Assembly: GCA_030765135.1 (NCBI GenBank)
Contig: JAVCDC010000019.1
Coordinates: 1-50,638, forward strand
Direction of reading: 5' to 3'
Origin: Candidatus Tritonobacter lacicola
GTDB lineage: Bacteria > Auribacterota > Tritonobacteria > Tritonobacterales > Tritonobacteraceae
DNA: 50,638 bases
The position numbers and the translations under genes were made by a program. Each line of letters begins with the position of its first letter. Position 1 is the stretch's first letter. Below are positions 26,567 to 35,988 of the stretch, one piece after another. A model generated the notes under the pieces. It was given only the letters and a program-made list of their open reading frames with translations, did no database searches and was not told where the DNA came from.

Positions 26567-27952
26567 ATGAGTTTTATGGTTCCGCGGGAAGACACGATAG
26601 TCGCAATATCCACCGCTGCCGGGGAGGGGGGGATAGCCGTGGTGAGAATGAGCGGTCCCCGCTCCCTTGAGATTGCGGACGTAGTTTTTTCGTCTCCGGC
26701 GGGGAAGAAGCCTTCCATGGTCCCGTCCCACACGGTTCATTTCGGGTATATCGAGGTGAACGGTGAGAGGATCGACGGCGTTCTCCTGACGGTCTTCAGG
26801 GCCCCGGCTTCTTACACCGGCGAGGACGTGGTGGAGATAAGCTGCCACGGCGGAACGCTCGTCACACACCGTATACTGGGGCTCCTCCTGGACTCCGGCG
26901 CGCGTCTCGCCGAGCCGGGCGAATTTACAAAGCGCGCCTTCCTCAACGGCAGGATAGATCTCGTTCAGGCCGAGGCCGTCATAGATCTCATCAGGGCGAA
27001 GACGGACAGGGCACGTGGTCTGGCTCTCCGACTCCTCGATGGAGCGCTCTCAGAGCGGATCCAGGCGATCAGGGAGAATATCATGGTTGTCCTCACCGCT
27101 GTCGAGGCCGATATAGAGTTCCCGGAGGAGGGACTGGAGGCGCCCCCGGCCGGTGAACTCTCCGCGAGGATCGATTCGGTTATCCGGGATGTCGAGTTCC
27201 TCATCTCGACGGCCAGGGAGGGAAGGGTACTGCGTGAGGGCGTTAAGGTCGTTATCACCGGAAAGCCGAACGTCGGCAAGTCCAGCCTCCTCAACGCGCT
27301 CCTTCAGGAGAAACGGGCGATCGTGACCTCCATCCCCGGAACGACGACGGATACGATAGAGGAGATAGTCGCCATCGACGGCATCCCTCTCTCGCTGGTC
27401 GATACCGCCGGTTTGGGAAAGGCCGGTAACATCATTCAGATTGAGGGAATGAAGAGGACAGAGGCCTCCATCGAAGAGGGAACGATCATTATACTGGTGT
27501 TCGATGCCTCCATTCCCCTGTCGGACGAGGACAGGGAGATAATAGAGAAAGTTCGAAACAAGAAGACGGTTGTGGTGCTTAACAAGGTCGACCTCCCGGA
27601 GAAGATCGACATCGAAGAACTGGCGGTACTTCTGTGTCATGAAAAGGCTGTTAAGACATCGCTGGAGTCGATGAGAGGTATGGCGGAGCTTAAAAAGGCG
27701 ATGCGGGACGCTGTCTGGGAAGGGGCCGGGCCTGAATCGAGGATCGCCGTAAGCGAACGGCAAAGAAAGCATCTGGAGGCGGCCCTCGGCCGTCTCCGTG
27801 AGGCGCGGTCATCCGCCGCGGCGGGGACCTCGGGTGAATTTACTGCAATGGACCTCAAGGGGGCACTCGACGGGTTGGACAGGATAACCGGCAGGAAGGT
27901 CACCGGCGACATCCTGGACAGGATATTCTCACGGTTCTGTATTGGTAAATAA
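26567..27952 (+). CDS. mnmE: tRNA uridine-34 modification GTPase MnmE
   Basis: With MnmG it forms the carboxymethylaminomethyl group at wobble U34 of several tRNAs. N-terminal folate-binding domain (about 1-120), helical domain, and an embedded G domain with GKPNVGKSSLLNAL near residue 227, DTAGLG and NKVD. The protein ends FCIGK, the conserved C-terminal Cys motif. Length 461, normal. The gene lies at the end of the rpmH operon; mnmG and rsmG do not follow. Confidence 0.96.
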   Translation: MSFMVPREDTIVAISTAAGEGGIAVVRMSGPRSLEIADVVFSSPAGKKPSMVPSHTVHFGYIEVNGERIDGVLLTVFRAPASYTGEDVVEISCHGGTLVTHRILGLLLDSGARLAEPGEFTKRAFLNGRIDLVQAEAVIDLIRAKTDRARGLALRLLDGALSERIQAIRENIMVVLTAVEADIEFPEEGLEAPPAGELSARIDSVIRDVEFLISTAREGRVLREGVKVVITGKPNVGKSSLLNALLQEKRAIVTSIPGTTTDTIEEIVAIDGIPLSLVDTAGLGKAGNIIQIEGMKRTEASIEEGTIIILVFDASIPLSDEDREIIEKVRNKKTVVVLNKVDLPEKIDIEELAVLLCHEKAVKTSLESMRGMAELKKAMRDAVWEGAGPESRIAVSERQRKHLEAALGRLREARSSAAAGTSGEFTAMDLKGALDGLDRITGRKVTGDILDRIFSRFCIGK

Positions 27953-27960
27953 AATAGGGA

Positions 27961-28227
27961 TTAATCACGAAGTACACGAAGGGTATCAAAAGCGGGATTT
28001 GATCTCAATCTGATTGCTACTGAGTGTCTATATGCATCTTCAAATCCGAGGACATTCATTCTTGTTGTGTGTTCTGGTGGCCAGGAAACGGATCTATCGC
28101 TCCCGGCAATAGCGCCAAATGGAACTAAGTCAATAAGGATCTTATCTTCATAAAGAAGCCTTTGGGTATGATTGGTAGGTTTAAATTGTTCTGTCGCGAC
28201 TAAGCCTTCTTTTAATTTTTTGTTCAT
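27961..28227 (-). pseudogene. Decayed AbiEii-type nucleotidyltransferase toxin
   Basis: The frame starts like the family (MNKKLKEGLVATEQ), then jumps to the downstream core (QRLLYEDKILIDLVPFGAIA, then WPPEHTTRMNVLGFEDAY). The 50-60 residues holding the nucleotidyltransferase active site (GSxxRD and DVD motifs) are missing, and the C-terminal third is replaced by repeat-like sequence ending in a stop near 27961. The reading frame overlaps the end of the antitoxin gene, the usual arrangement. Without the active site it cannot be a working toxin. AT-rich. Confidence 0.75.
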
Positions 28228-29230
28228 ATATGATCCTTGCTGTTTCGATATTTCTTCTATCACCAGTAGCGAGCAGATCTGCGTAAACAAGGATAGGGTG
28301 AACCAAGTTGGGATACTGCCAAAGATATTTAAACTTCCAAAATACCTTTAGAATCTCAATATTCCCATTGGGGTCTTTTTTGATCCTGTTATTCAAAAGG
28401 AAATTGCCTAATGGGTGGTGGGTGTATATTATTGCATTTTGAGGTTTTAAATATTTTGTAAGCACTGCAGCAGCAATTTCCCCTCCCCAGTAGGCCTTAA
28501 ATTGGTTTAGATCAGCATTCTTCCACCAATCATAATTTTCAGCCCTGTAACGTCCTAGTATTAGTTTGGGTCTCAACTGCTCGGGATATGCGGTTACCCA
28601 TCTTGTTAATAAATTATCCTTCCGAGTCAGGCGTCGCCCTCGGGTCCCCATCACAATCAAATAGCCCATTTGCCTTAAGCTGCCTATTACTATTCCAACA
28701 GTCCCTAGCGCAACAGCCGCTTCTCTGGCGATTTCACGCAATGGGGCATTTTCCAGACCGGGATTGCATAAGAGCGCATAAACCACTTTCAGCCCTGCTG
28801 GTCGAAACGCGCGGGCCGGGAGAGGAGCGTGTTGATAGGGAGCACGGAGTTTATTTCCTTTGATAAAAATATACAGGGGCGGTTCGTTAATGTACACATT
28901 ACCAACCGTGTCGATGAATGGGATATCCATTTCTTTTAAAAGGTCTGCCATTTGGGGTGTCACGTACCTTGTGACAAGAAGCCCCTTTTGCTCATATTCC
29001 CTTAGTTGTTGAACAGCAATTCCCATCGCAGCACGTGTAAGCCTTTTTTTAACCTTGACCGCGAAATGCCGCTCCATGTCTTGGAAGGCGATTCGTATAA
29101 GTGCATCTGGACCGATGGTTGCATCGCAGGCAGTTCTTTGAGCGGTTTGATCAACAACTAGCTTGGTAGTCTTTATAAATATTCCCAGGGCTTTCTTTAA
29201 TATTACTATATCCATTCTATCGGTTTGCAT
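28181..29230 (-). CDS. AbiEi-type (type IV) antitoxin / transcriptional regulator
   Basis: Three hundred forty-nine residues. A winged-helix region with LREIAREAAVALGTVGIVIG and RQMGYLIVMGTRGRRLTRKD, then ELGGEIAAAVLTKYLKP-like AbiEi core (in this sequence AYWGGEIAAAVLTKYLKP). AbiEi proteins repress their own operon and block the AbiEii toxin. ATG 29230 has GAGGGGGAG just upstream. The gene is intact while its toxin partner is broken. AT-rich and on the strand opposite to its neighbours, between mnmE and hisS, which suggests a horizontally acquired defence module. Confidence 0.8.
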   Translation of the reverse strand: MQTDRMDIVILKKALGIFIKTTKLVVDQTAQRTACDATIGPDALIRIAFQDMERHFAVKVKKRLTRAAMGIAVQQLREYEQKGLLVTRYVTPQMADLLKEMDIPFIDTVGNVYINEPPLYIFIKGNKLRAPYQHAPLPARAFRPAGLKVVYALLCNPGLENAPLREIAREAAVALGTVGIVIGSLRQMGYLIVMGTRGRRLTRKDNLLTRWVTAYPEQLRPKLILGRYRAENYDWWKNADLNQFKAYWGGEIAAAVLTKYLKPQNAIIYTHHPLGNFLLNNRIKKDPNGNIEILKVFWKFKYLWQYPNLVHPILVYADLLATGDRRNIETARIIYEQKIKRRLSRDRTI

Positions 29231-29494
29231 AGCTTTGCTCCCCCTCAGGCGTGTATACTATTCACCAGCGTACATATATCGTGAACATACTGGTTAAATG
29301 TACATAGCATCGTTTTGCGTTGCATCACAGTATATTATGTGATGGTCCTCGAATTAACCCAACTTCTATATTAACATACCATGTCTCAGTATAGTGAACA
29401 AATAAAAATAGTGTACTTATGAGAGTTTTTTAAGTAGCCGTTTTTTATCCAAATCAATAGTATGGTGTCTGGTACATTGTGGAGGTGATGCACG
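29231..29494. other. Non-coding gap upstream of the AbiE-like locus
   Basis: AT-rich stretch between divergent abiEi and the hisS leader. Direct and inverted TGTACAT/GTACAT words occur around 29273-29305, possibly an operator for AbiEi, whose relatives bind inverted repeats. No gene is seen. Confidence 0.35.
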
Positions 29495-29536
29495 ATGACG
29501 ATTCACGCGGATGAATATTGCAGCCCTATTCCTTAA
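29495..29536 (+). promoter_or_regulatory. Possible 13-codon leader peptide before hisS-aspS
   Basis: GGAGGTGATG (29481-29490), a near-perfect ribosome site, precedes ATG 29495 with good spacing. The frame reads MTIHADEYCSPIP then TAA, with His and Asp codons two apart. A strong hairpin and T-run (29557-29610) follow, before a histidyl- and aspartyl-tRNA synthetase operon. Attenuation by charged tRNA-His/Asp is a hypothesis; only one codon of each is present. Confidence 0.35.
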
Positions 29537-29556
29537 AAATCTCCCGATTTCTTATG

Positions 29557-29610
29557 GCCACGGCTTCCGTCAATGAATGCCGGATCCAAGAGAAGCCGTG
29601 GCTACGTTTT
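29557..29610 (+). terminator. Hairpin with T-run between leader and hisS
   Basis: GCCACGGCTTC (29557-29567) pairs perfectly with GAAGCCGTGGC (29592-29602), followed by TACGTTTT. It could terminate a leader transcript or, on the other strand, abiE transcription. The remaining 110 bases to hisS hold no further gene. Confidence 0.5.
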
Positions 29611-29720
29611 ACTGTCGACATGATAATTGAAGGATAAAATGGGGGCGCTCTCTTATCTGTGGTTGATTTTCAGGAGTTCGTGTTAAAGTATAAATAATAA
29701 ATTTGCGAGCCTAATTTACG

Positions 29721-30983
29721 ATGAAGATAAAGGCACCGAAGGGGACTGCCGATACTTTCCCTCCCGTTTCGGAGGAGTGGGAGCGGGTGGGCTCTATCAT
29801 GGCGCAGCGGGCGCGCTGCTACGGCTACGGGTTAATCAAGACGCCGGTCTTCGAGCGGACGGAACTCTTCACCAGGTCCATCGGCGCGGCGACCGACATA
29901 GTGAAGAAGGAGATGTACACCTTCGAGGACAGGGCCGGCCGGTCGATGACACTGAAGCCGGAGGAGACCGCCCCCGTGGTACGGGCCTATATAGAGCACG
30001 GGCTCGACAAGCGCCCCGGCCTTACCAAGCTATATTACATGGAGCCCATATTCCGCTACGAGAGGCCGCAGTCGGGGCGGTACAGGCAGCACCACCAGTT
30101 CGGCGTCGAGGCTATCGGCTCGGCCGACCCGTCACTCGACGCAGAGGTCATGAGGCTTCTCATGGATATCTACGCCGTTCTCGGTCTGGAAGAGCTTGTT
30201 CTCAGGGTCAACTCGGTCGGCTGTTCCTCGTGCCGCGGCGCCTTCAGGGAAAAACTGCGCGATGCGCTGTCGCCGGCGCTCAACCTCTTCTGCGAGGATT
30301 GCAGGAGGAGGTACGGGGAAAATCCCCTGCGGCTCTTCGACTGCAAGAACGAGAAATGCCGGGAGCTCCTGTCGGACGGCCCGTTCATCGACGATAACCT
30401 GTGCGAGGGGTGCGGGAGCCATTTCAGGCGGGTCCTCTCCCTCCTCGAGCTTCTGGATGTTCCCTTCGTAAAAGACGGGAAGCTCGTCCGGGGACTCGAT
30501 TATTACACCAGGACCACTTTCGAGGTGGTCAGCGGTGAGCTCGGCGCGCAGAACGCCGTCGGGGGAGGCGGCAGATACGACGGCCTGGTGGAGCTTCTGG
30601 GCGGCCGCCCGACGCCGTGCGTGGGGTTCGGGACCGGGATGGAGAGGGTTCTCGCGGTCATGAAGGAGCAGGACCTGCGCTGCGGGATGCAGGGTCCGCC
30701 CGCGGTTTTCCTGGCCCTTCTCGGCGACAGGCCGAGGGAGCGGGGGCTCAAGCTCATGTACGAGCTCAGGCAGGCGTTCATTCATGCGGATACCGATTAC
30801 TTCGACGGGAGCCTCAAGGCGCAGCTGAGGCAGGCGAACAAGCGCGGATTCAGGCTCGTTATTATTATCGGGGAGGAAGAGCTGGCGGGGAAGTCGGCGA
30901 AGATTAAAGATATGCTTACGGGAGAAGAGGAGAAAATCCTCCTCGTCGAGGCCGTCGAAAGGATTAAAGCGATATGTTCATGA
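29721..30983 (+). CDS. hisS: Histidyl-tRNA synthetase
   Basis: Class II synthetase. Motif 2 FRYERPQSGRYRQHHQFG (near residue 113), the histidine-specific RGLDYYTRTTFEV loop near 260, and motif 3 VGFGTGMERVLAV. Length 420, normal; the C-terminal anticodon-binding domain is complete. First gene of a tight operon (hisS-aspS-phoH-pgpH-ybeY-dgkA) with overlaps or gaps of a few bases. No strong ribosome site is visible upstream of its ATG. Confidence 0.96.
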   Translation: MKIKAPKGTADTFPPVSEEWERVGSIMAQRARCYGYGLIKTPVFERTELFTRSIGAATDIVKKEMYTFEDRAGRSMTLKPEETAPVVRAYIEHGLDKRPGLTKLYYMEPIFRYERPQSGRYRQHHQFGVEAIGSADPSLDAEVMRLLMDIYAVLGLEELVLRVNSVGCSSCRGAFREKLRDALSPALNLFCEDCRRRYGENPLRLFDCKNEKCRELLSDGPFIDDNLCEGCGSHFRRVLSLLELLDVPFVKDGKLVRGLDYYTRTTFEVVSGELGAQNAVGGGGRYDGLVELLGGRPTPCVGFGTGMERVLAVMKEQDLRCGMQGPPAVFLALLGDRPRERGLKLMYELRQAFIHADTDYFDGSLKAQLRQANKRGFRLVIIIGEEELAGKSAKIKDMLTGEEEKILLVEAVERIKAICS

Positions 30984-32737
30984 AGAGGACGCATACGTGC
31001 GGGGAGCTGAGGCTCGCCGATTCGGGCAAGGAGGTCGTCCTGAACGGCTGGGTCAAAAGGAGGCGCGATCACGGCGGGCTCATCTTCATAGACGTGCGGG
31101 ACCGGTACGGCTTGACCCAGGTCGTCTTCACTCCCGAGGCGAGCGCGGCGACCCACGCGTCGGCAGAGAAGCTGAGGGCGGAGTATGTTATCGCCGTTAA
31201 GGGCGCGGTCCGTAAACGCCCCGAGGGCACCGAGAACCCGAAGATGGAGACGGGCGGGGTCGAGGTCGTCGCTTCGAGCCTGGAGATTTTAAACGAGGCG
31301 AGGACGCCCCCGTTTCCCATAGAGGACAGTGTCGGAGTAGAGGAGGAGCTCAGGCTCAGGTACAGGTATCTCGACCTGAGGAGGCCGAAGATGTATAACG
31401 CTCTCGAGGTGCGGCACCGCGTCATCCTCGCCGCCCGCCGCTTCCTCTCCGGCCGGGGCTTTATCGAGGTCGAGACGCCGATACTTAGCAAGAGCACCCC
31501 GGAGGGCGCGCGCGATTACCTCGTCCCCAGCCGCGTCAGCCCTGGAGAGTTCTTTGCGCTGCCGCAGTCCCCGCAGCTGCTCAAGCAGCTCCTGATGATC
31601 GGCGGGCTCGATAAATACTTCCAGATAGCCAAGTGCTTCAGGGACGAGGACCTGCGGGCGGACCGCCAGCCCGAGTTCACCCAGATCGACATCGAGATGA
31701 GCTTTGTCGACGAGGAGGATATATACGGGCTCGTCGAGGGACTCATGGCGAGCATGTTCAGGGATGGCATAGGCCGCGAGGTGAAGACTCCGTTCCCGCG
31801 TCTTTCCTACGCCGAGGCTTTCGAGCGGTACGGCACCGACAAACCCGATACGCGGTTCGGCGTGGAGCTCCATGATATATCAAAAATCGCCGCGCGCTCG
31901 CGTTTCGCGCCGTTCATGAACGCCGTGGAAGCCGGCGGGGTCGTAAGGGCTATATCCGTCCCCGGCTGGGGCTCTCTCTCGAGAAAGCAGCTGGACGGCC
32001 TGGTGGATTTCGTGAGGGAGAGGGGAGGTGGCGGTCTCTCATGGATGAAGGTGCGGGAGGGAGTGGCCGCCAGCGGAGTCGCGAAGCACTTCGTCGGCGA
32101 AGACCTGGGCAAGATCGTGTCGAGCCTCTCCTCACGGGACGGAGACCTCATCCTCATCTGTGCGGGTAAAAAATCAGACGTCTACGATTCACTTGCAGCT
32201 CTGAGAAGCAGGGCCGGCGCGGAGCTCGACCTGGCAAAAAAGGGGGTTTTTGCATTCTTATGGGTGGTCGATTTTCCCCTCTTCTCATTCGACGAGGAGG
32301 AGGAGCGGTACGAGAGTGAGCATCACCCTTTCACGGGGATGAGGACGGAGGATATAGAGCTTCTGGAGAAGGAGCCCCTCAAGGTCCGCTCCCTTTCCTA
32401 CGACCTCGTGCTGAACGGCGTCGAGGTGGCCAGCGGCAGCGTGAGGATTCACCGCGGCGACGTGCAGAAGAAGGTCTTCCAGCTTCTGCAGTTGAGCGAG
32501 ACGGATATCAGGGAGCGGTTCGGCTTCTTCATCGACGCGCTCCAGTACGGGGCCCCGCCCCACGCCGGTATCGCGCCGGGCCTCGACAGGATAGTCATGA
32601 TGATGCTTGGTGAGAGCAGTATCCGGGACGTTATCGCCTTCCCGAAGACCCAGAGGGCGTCATGTCCGATGACGGGCTCGCCCTCCCCCGTCTCCCCGGC
32701 ACAGCTTAAGGAGCTCCATATACGGACCGTGGATTGA
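30980..32737 (+). CDS. aspS: Aspartyl-tRNA synthetase, bacterial type
   Basis: Class II synthetase with N-terminal OB-fold (GWVKRRRDHGGLIFIDVRDR), motif 2 FRDEDLRADRQPEFTQID, the bacterial GAD insertion domain in the middle, and motif 3 GIAPGLDRIVMMMLG. About 585 residues, normal. ATG 30980 overlaps the hisS stop as ATGA; the ATG two codons earlier is an alternative. Whether it also charges tRNA-Asn (non-discriminating) cannot be told from this window, which does hold a tRNA-Asn gene but no asnS. Confidence 0.96.
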   Translation: MKRTHTCGELRLADSGKEVVLNGWVKRRRDHGGLIFIDVRDRYGLTQVVFTPEASAATHASAEKLRAEYVIAVKGAVRKRPEGTENPKMETGGVEVVASSLEILNEARTPPFPIEDSVGVEEELRLRYRYLDLRRPKMYNALEVRHRVILAARRFLSGRGFIEVETPILSKSTPEGARDYLVPSRVSPGEFFALPQSPQLLKQLLMIGGLDKYFQIAKCFRDEDLRADRQPEFTQIDIEMSFVDEEDIYGLVEGLMASMFRDGIGREVKTPFPRLSYAEAFERYGTDKPDTRFGVELHDISKIAARSRFAPFMNAVEAGGVVRAISVPGWGSLSRKQLDGLVDFVRERGGGGLSWMKVREGVAASGVAKHFVGEDLGKIVSSLSSRDGDLILICAGKKSDVYDSLAALRSRAGAELDLAKKGVFAFLWVVDFPLFSFDEEEERYESEHHPFTGMRTEDIELLEKEPLKVRSLSYDLVLNGVEVASGSVRIHRGDVQKKVFQLLQLSETDIRERFGFFIDALQYGAPPHAGIAPGLDRIVMMMLGESSIRDVIAFPKTQRASCPMTGSPSPVSPAQLKELHIRTVD

Positions 32738-32740
32738 CCG

Positions 32741-33709
32741 ATGCCCACCGAGACGATTGAATTTTCAAACGGGAGATCAGCCCTGGCTGTCTATTGCAGC
32801 GACGAGAAAAACCTGGAGATGGCGGCGTTGCGCCTGGGCATCAGGATTGTTTCCCGCGGGGGCGTCATAAAGCTGATGGGAAGCGAGAAGGGTGTCGCGA
32901 GGGGGCTAGAGCTTTTCGGGGAGCTCATGGCAATGGTTGCCGACGGGCATACCATCGCGCCGGAGCAGTTCGTCGCGGCGCTCGATGCCGTGGCGGAGGG
33001 CAGGCCCGGGGCTGCACGGGAGGTGATCGGTGACAGGATAGAGGTTATGTCCAGGAAGAAGAGGTACATCAGCCCCAGGACGCCCGGCCAGAGGGCCTAT
33101 GTTGAAGCGATAAGGGGGCACGATATCGTTTTCGGCATAGGCCCGGCGGGAACGGGCAAGACGTATCTCGCTATGGCCATGGCCGTCTCCTCTCTCCGGT
33201 CCGAAAAAGTCAGCAGGATAATCCTGGTCCGCCCGGCGATCGAGGCCGGCGAGACGCTCGGTTATCTTCCCGGAGATCTCAAGGAAAAGGTCGCGCCGTA
33301 CCTCCGGCCCCTTTACGACGCCCTGTACGATATGATGGACATTGATCAGATCCAGAAGTGCATGGACAGGGGCGTCATAGAGGTTGTTCCGCTGGCTTAC
33401 ATGAGGGGGAGGACGCTGAACGATTCCTTCATTATCCTCGATGAGGCGCAGAACAGCACCTCCGAGCAGATGAAGATGTTTCTCACGAGGCTCGGGTTCG
33501 ATTCCAGGGCCGTTATTACCGGGGACATCACGCAGGTCGATCTCCCCCAGCACAAGCCGTCCGGCCTCATCGTGGTCCAGTCCATACTCGCTGGGATCGA
33601 CGGGATATCGTTTATCTATTTCAACGAGAAGGACGTCGTCAGGCACGATCTGGTCCAGGATATCATAAGGGCGTACGAGAGGAACGGGAACCAGGGGGGC
33701 GGGAGGTGA
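32741..33709 (+). CDS. phoH: PhoH-like ATPase
   Basis: RNA-associated P-loop ATPase commonly found beside ybeY. A KH-like N-terminal part (residues about 1-70) is followed by Walker A GPAGTGKTYLAMAMAV near 132, RPAIEAGETLGYLPGDLKEK, and Walker B SFIILDEAQN. Length 322, typical. Its stop overlaps the next start as GTGA. Placement with YbeY suggests a role in ribosome or RNA quality control, a family-level inference. Confidence 0.93.
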   Translation: MPTETIEFSNGRSALAVYCSDEKNLEMAALRLGIRIVSRGGVIKLMGSEKGVARGLELFGELMAMVADGHTIAPEQFVAALDAVAEGRPGAAREVIGDRIEVMSRKKRYISPRTPGQRAYVEAIRGHDIVFGIGPAGTGKTYLAMAMAVSSLRSEKVSRIILVRPAIEAGETLGYLPGDLKEKVAPYLRPLYDALYDMMDIDQIQKCMDRGVIEVVPLAYMRGRTLNDSFIILDEAQNSTSEQMKMFLTRLGFDSRAVITGDITQVDLPQHKPSGLIVVQSILAGIDGISFIYFNEKDVVRHDLVQDIIRAYERNGNQGGGR

Positions 33710-35988
33710 GTCTGCTGGGCAGAAGGAGGCACGACGCGGGCAGTATTGGGGATCTCCTCGAGAAGAGCGTGTTCCTGAAGCTCCCCCTGGGCGTTGCGTG
33801 CGCCGTTGCGATAGTTGCGATCATGTGCTCCGGGAAGGTTATTTACCGGCAGGAGTCGGAGTTTTACGAGGGGCAGCCGGCCCAGGCCGATGTCATCGTG
33901 GATATCGACTATGATTACGTTGATAGTGAGAAGACCGATGAGATACGTCAGAGGGCGTCCGGCGCCGTCCTCCCCGTTTTCCGGTTGGACACGAAGCATC
34001 TCGACGACGGGAGGAAGGGTGTCGAGGACCTCTTCGCGATGATCGACGAGGTATCGCAGGATAAAGAGCTGTCGTCGGGCTTGATGGTGGACAGGATCAT
34101 TGAGGGCTCGGCCATAGAGCTTTCGAGAGATGACGCGGAGACGCTGCTCAAGACCTGGAAGAGGGACCGCATGTTCAAGGCGATGACAGCCGTTATCGAG
34201 CGCCTGCGAGCGATCCCTATCATCCGCTCCGGCGACAGGGCCATTCTCGGAGAGCGGATCATCCTCATCGATGGCGAAGGCGCGGAGAGCGAGGTCGGGG
34301 CGTCGGGTGTGGCCGGCGCGGGTGATATTGACGCCCTCCTGGAGACCCTGGTCAAAGAGGATGCCCCCGGCTGGGCCCGGGGGCGGGAGGTATGCTTCAA
34401 CGTGGTGAAATCCATCGCCGGCGCCAACATGACTTTCGATCAGGCGGAGACGGAGGTCCGGCGTTCCATGGCCAGGGACGCGGTCGTTGTGCCCCCGACG
34501 CTCGTGAAGAAAGGGAAAAAGATAATAGAGCGCGGCAACGAGGTGACCGCGAAGGACCTCTACGTTCTCAAGGCCTATCACGACGCGTTGAGGGAGAGGT
34601 TTGCCCGGAAGCTCGAGAAGAGATGGTTTTACATTGCCGGCGTCTCTTTCCTGGTAGCCGCCCTTCTTCTCGCGAGCTCGATCTACCTCAAGCGGTACCA
34701 GAGCGTTATCTACGGATTGAATTCCAGGCTGCTGCTCCTCGGCGTGTTGATTGCCGGTGCGGTCCTCCTGGCGAGGATCCTTATCCTGATCCCGCTGTGG
34801 CGCATCACCAGCGATTGGAAACACATGTTCTATTACCTTTCAACGATAAGCATCCCCGTCGCCGCCATACTCGTGGCCATGCTGTTGGACAGGAGTCTGT
34901 CGCTCTTCATGATTACAGTGCTGGCCATTATCGTGGGTATCATGAGGGGGTTCGATCTCTCCTTCCTCCTCGTGAGCGTCATGGGAGGGATAATGGCATG
35001 TTACAGCGTCGCGGGCGTGAGGCGCAGGTCGCAGATGGTCAAGAGCGGCCTGGTCATAGGTGTGACGTATTTTATAATTATCCTGGCGGCATGCATGATG
35101 ACCGGCCTTCTTCCCGGGAGGCAGATGTATTACCAGCTCGGGGGAGGGGTAGTAACGGGCGTCCTCTCGGTATTCATAGCCATGACCCTCCTTCCCGTCT
35201 TCGAGGGTGTCTTCAATATCACCACGGATGTCAGCCTGGTCGAGCTCTCGGACCTCAACCATCCGCTTCTCAAGAGGATGGTTTTCGAGGCGCCCGGGAC
35301 GTACCACCACAGCCTGATGGTCGCCAATCTGGCGGAGTCGGCCGCCGAGGCGGTCGGGGCGAACGCCCTCCAGGTGCGCGTCGCGTCGTATTTTCACGAC
35401 ATAGGCAAGCTGGGCAAGCCCGAGTACTTTTCGGAGAACGAGTGGACCGGGAAGAGCAAGCACGATGCGATGAACCCGGAGATGAGCTCCCTTATAATCA
35501 TCGCCCACGTCAAGGAGGGCGTGGAGCTGGCGCGGAAGCACAAGCTCGGAAAGCTGATTGTTGCCGGCATCAGGGAGCATCACGGCACCTCGCTGGTCTA
35601 CTATTTTTACGTGAAGGCGGAGAACGAAGGCGGAAGCTCAACGCCTGTCAATGAGGAGGATTTTCGATATGCCGGCCCAAAGCCCCAATCCAACGAGACG
35701 GCGATACTGCTTCTCGCGGACGGGGTCGAGGCGGCGTCCCGCTCCCTCTCGGATGTCTCTCCCGAGAGCATAGAGAAGATGGTCCACGATATTATAAACG
35801 ACCGTCTCGCGGAGCATCAGCTCGACGAATGCGACCTCACGTTGAGAGATCTCAAGCTTATAGGTGAGCGGTTTGCCTTCATATTGAACGGTATATTCCA
35901 CAGCAGGGTCAGGTACCCGGATAAGGAGCGTGGTGATGATGGCGGAGGTGCTGATAAGAAACGGCCAGAGAAGGGTAAAGCTTCATAG
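33706..35988 (+). CDS. pgpH: 7TM-HD phosphohydrolase (PgpH-type c-di-AMP phosphodiesterase)
   Basis: Seven-hundred-sixty-residue membrane enzyme. One N-terminal membrane helix (about 26-46), an extracytoplasmic 7TMR-HDED domain (about 50-300), seven membrane helices (about 305-500) and a cytoplasmic HD domain with TYHHSLMVANLAESAAEAVG and YFHDIGKLGKPEYF. Characterised relatives hydrolyse cyclic di-AMP, so the cell probably uses that messenger; no cyclase gene is in this window. GTG start overlaps phoH; its end overlaps ybeY. Confidence 0.92.
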   Translation: MSLLGRRRHDAGSIGDLLEKSVFLKLPLGVACAVAIVAIMCSGKVIYRQESEFYEGQPAQADVIVDIDYDYVDSEKTDEIRQRASGAVLPVFRLDTKHLDDGRKGVEDLFAMIDEVSQDKELSSGLMVDRIIEGSAIELSRDDAETLLKTWKRDRMFKAMTAVIERLRAIPIIRSGDRAILGERIILIDGEGAESEVGASGVAGAGDIDALLETLVKEDAPGWARGREVCFNVVKSIAGANMTFDQAETEVRRSMARDAVVVPPTLVKKGKKIIERGNEVTAKDLYVLKAYHDALRERFARKLEKRWFYIAGVSFLVAALLLASSIYLKRYQSVIYGLNSRLLLLGVLIAGAVLLARILILIPLWRITSDWKHMFYYLSTISIPVAAILVAMLLDRSLSLFMITVLAIIVGIMRGFDLSFLLVSVMGGIMACYSVAGVRRRSQMVKSGLVIGVTYFIIILAACMMTGLLPGRQMYYQLGGGVVTGVLSVFIAMTLLPVFEGVFNITTDVSLVELSDLNHPLLKRMVFEAPGTYHHSLMVANLAESAAEAVGANALQVRVASYFHDIGKLGKPEYFSENEWTGKSKHDAMNPEMSSLIIIAHVKEGVELARKHKLGKLIVAGIREHHGTSLVYYFYVKAENEGGSSTPVNEEDFRYAGPKPQSNETAILLLADGVEAASRSLSDVSPESIEKMVHDIINDRLAEHQLDECDLTLRDLKLIGERFAFILNGIFHSRVRYPDKERGDDGGGADKKRPEKGKAS

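Noticed and set aside
29488-29514. Alternative leader frame reading M-H-D-D-D-S-R-G before hisS
   Set aside because: The His-Asp-Asp-Asp run is tempting, but its ATG is only two bases from the GGAGG core, too close for efficient initiation. The frame from 29495 has proper spacing.
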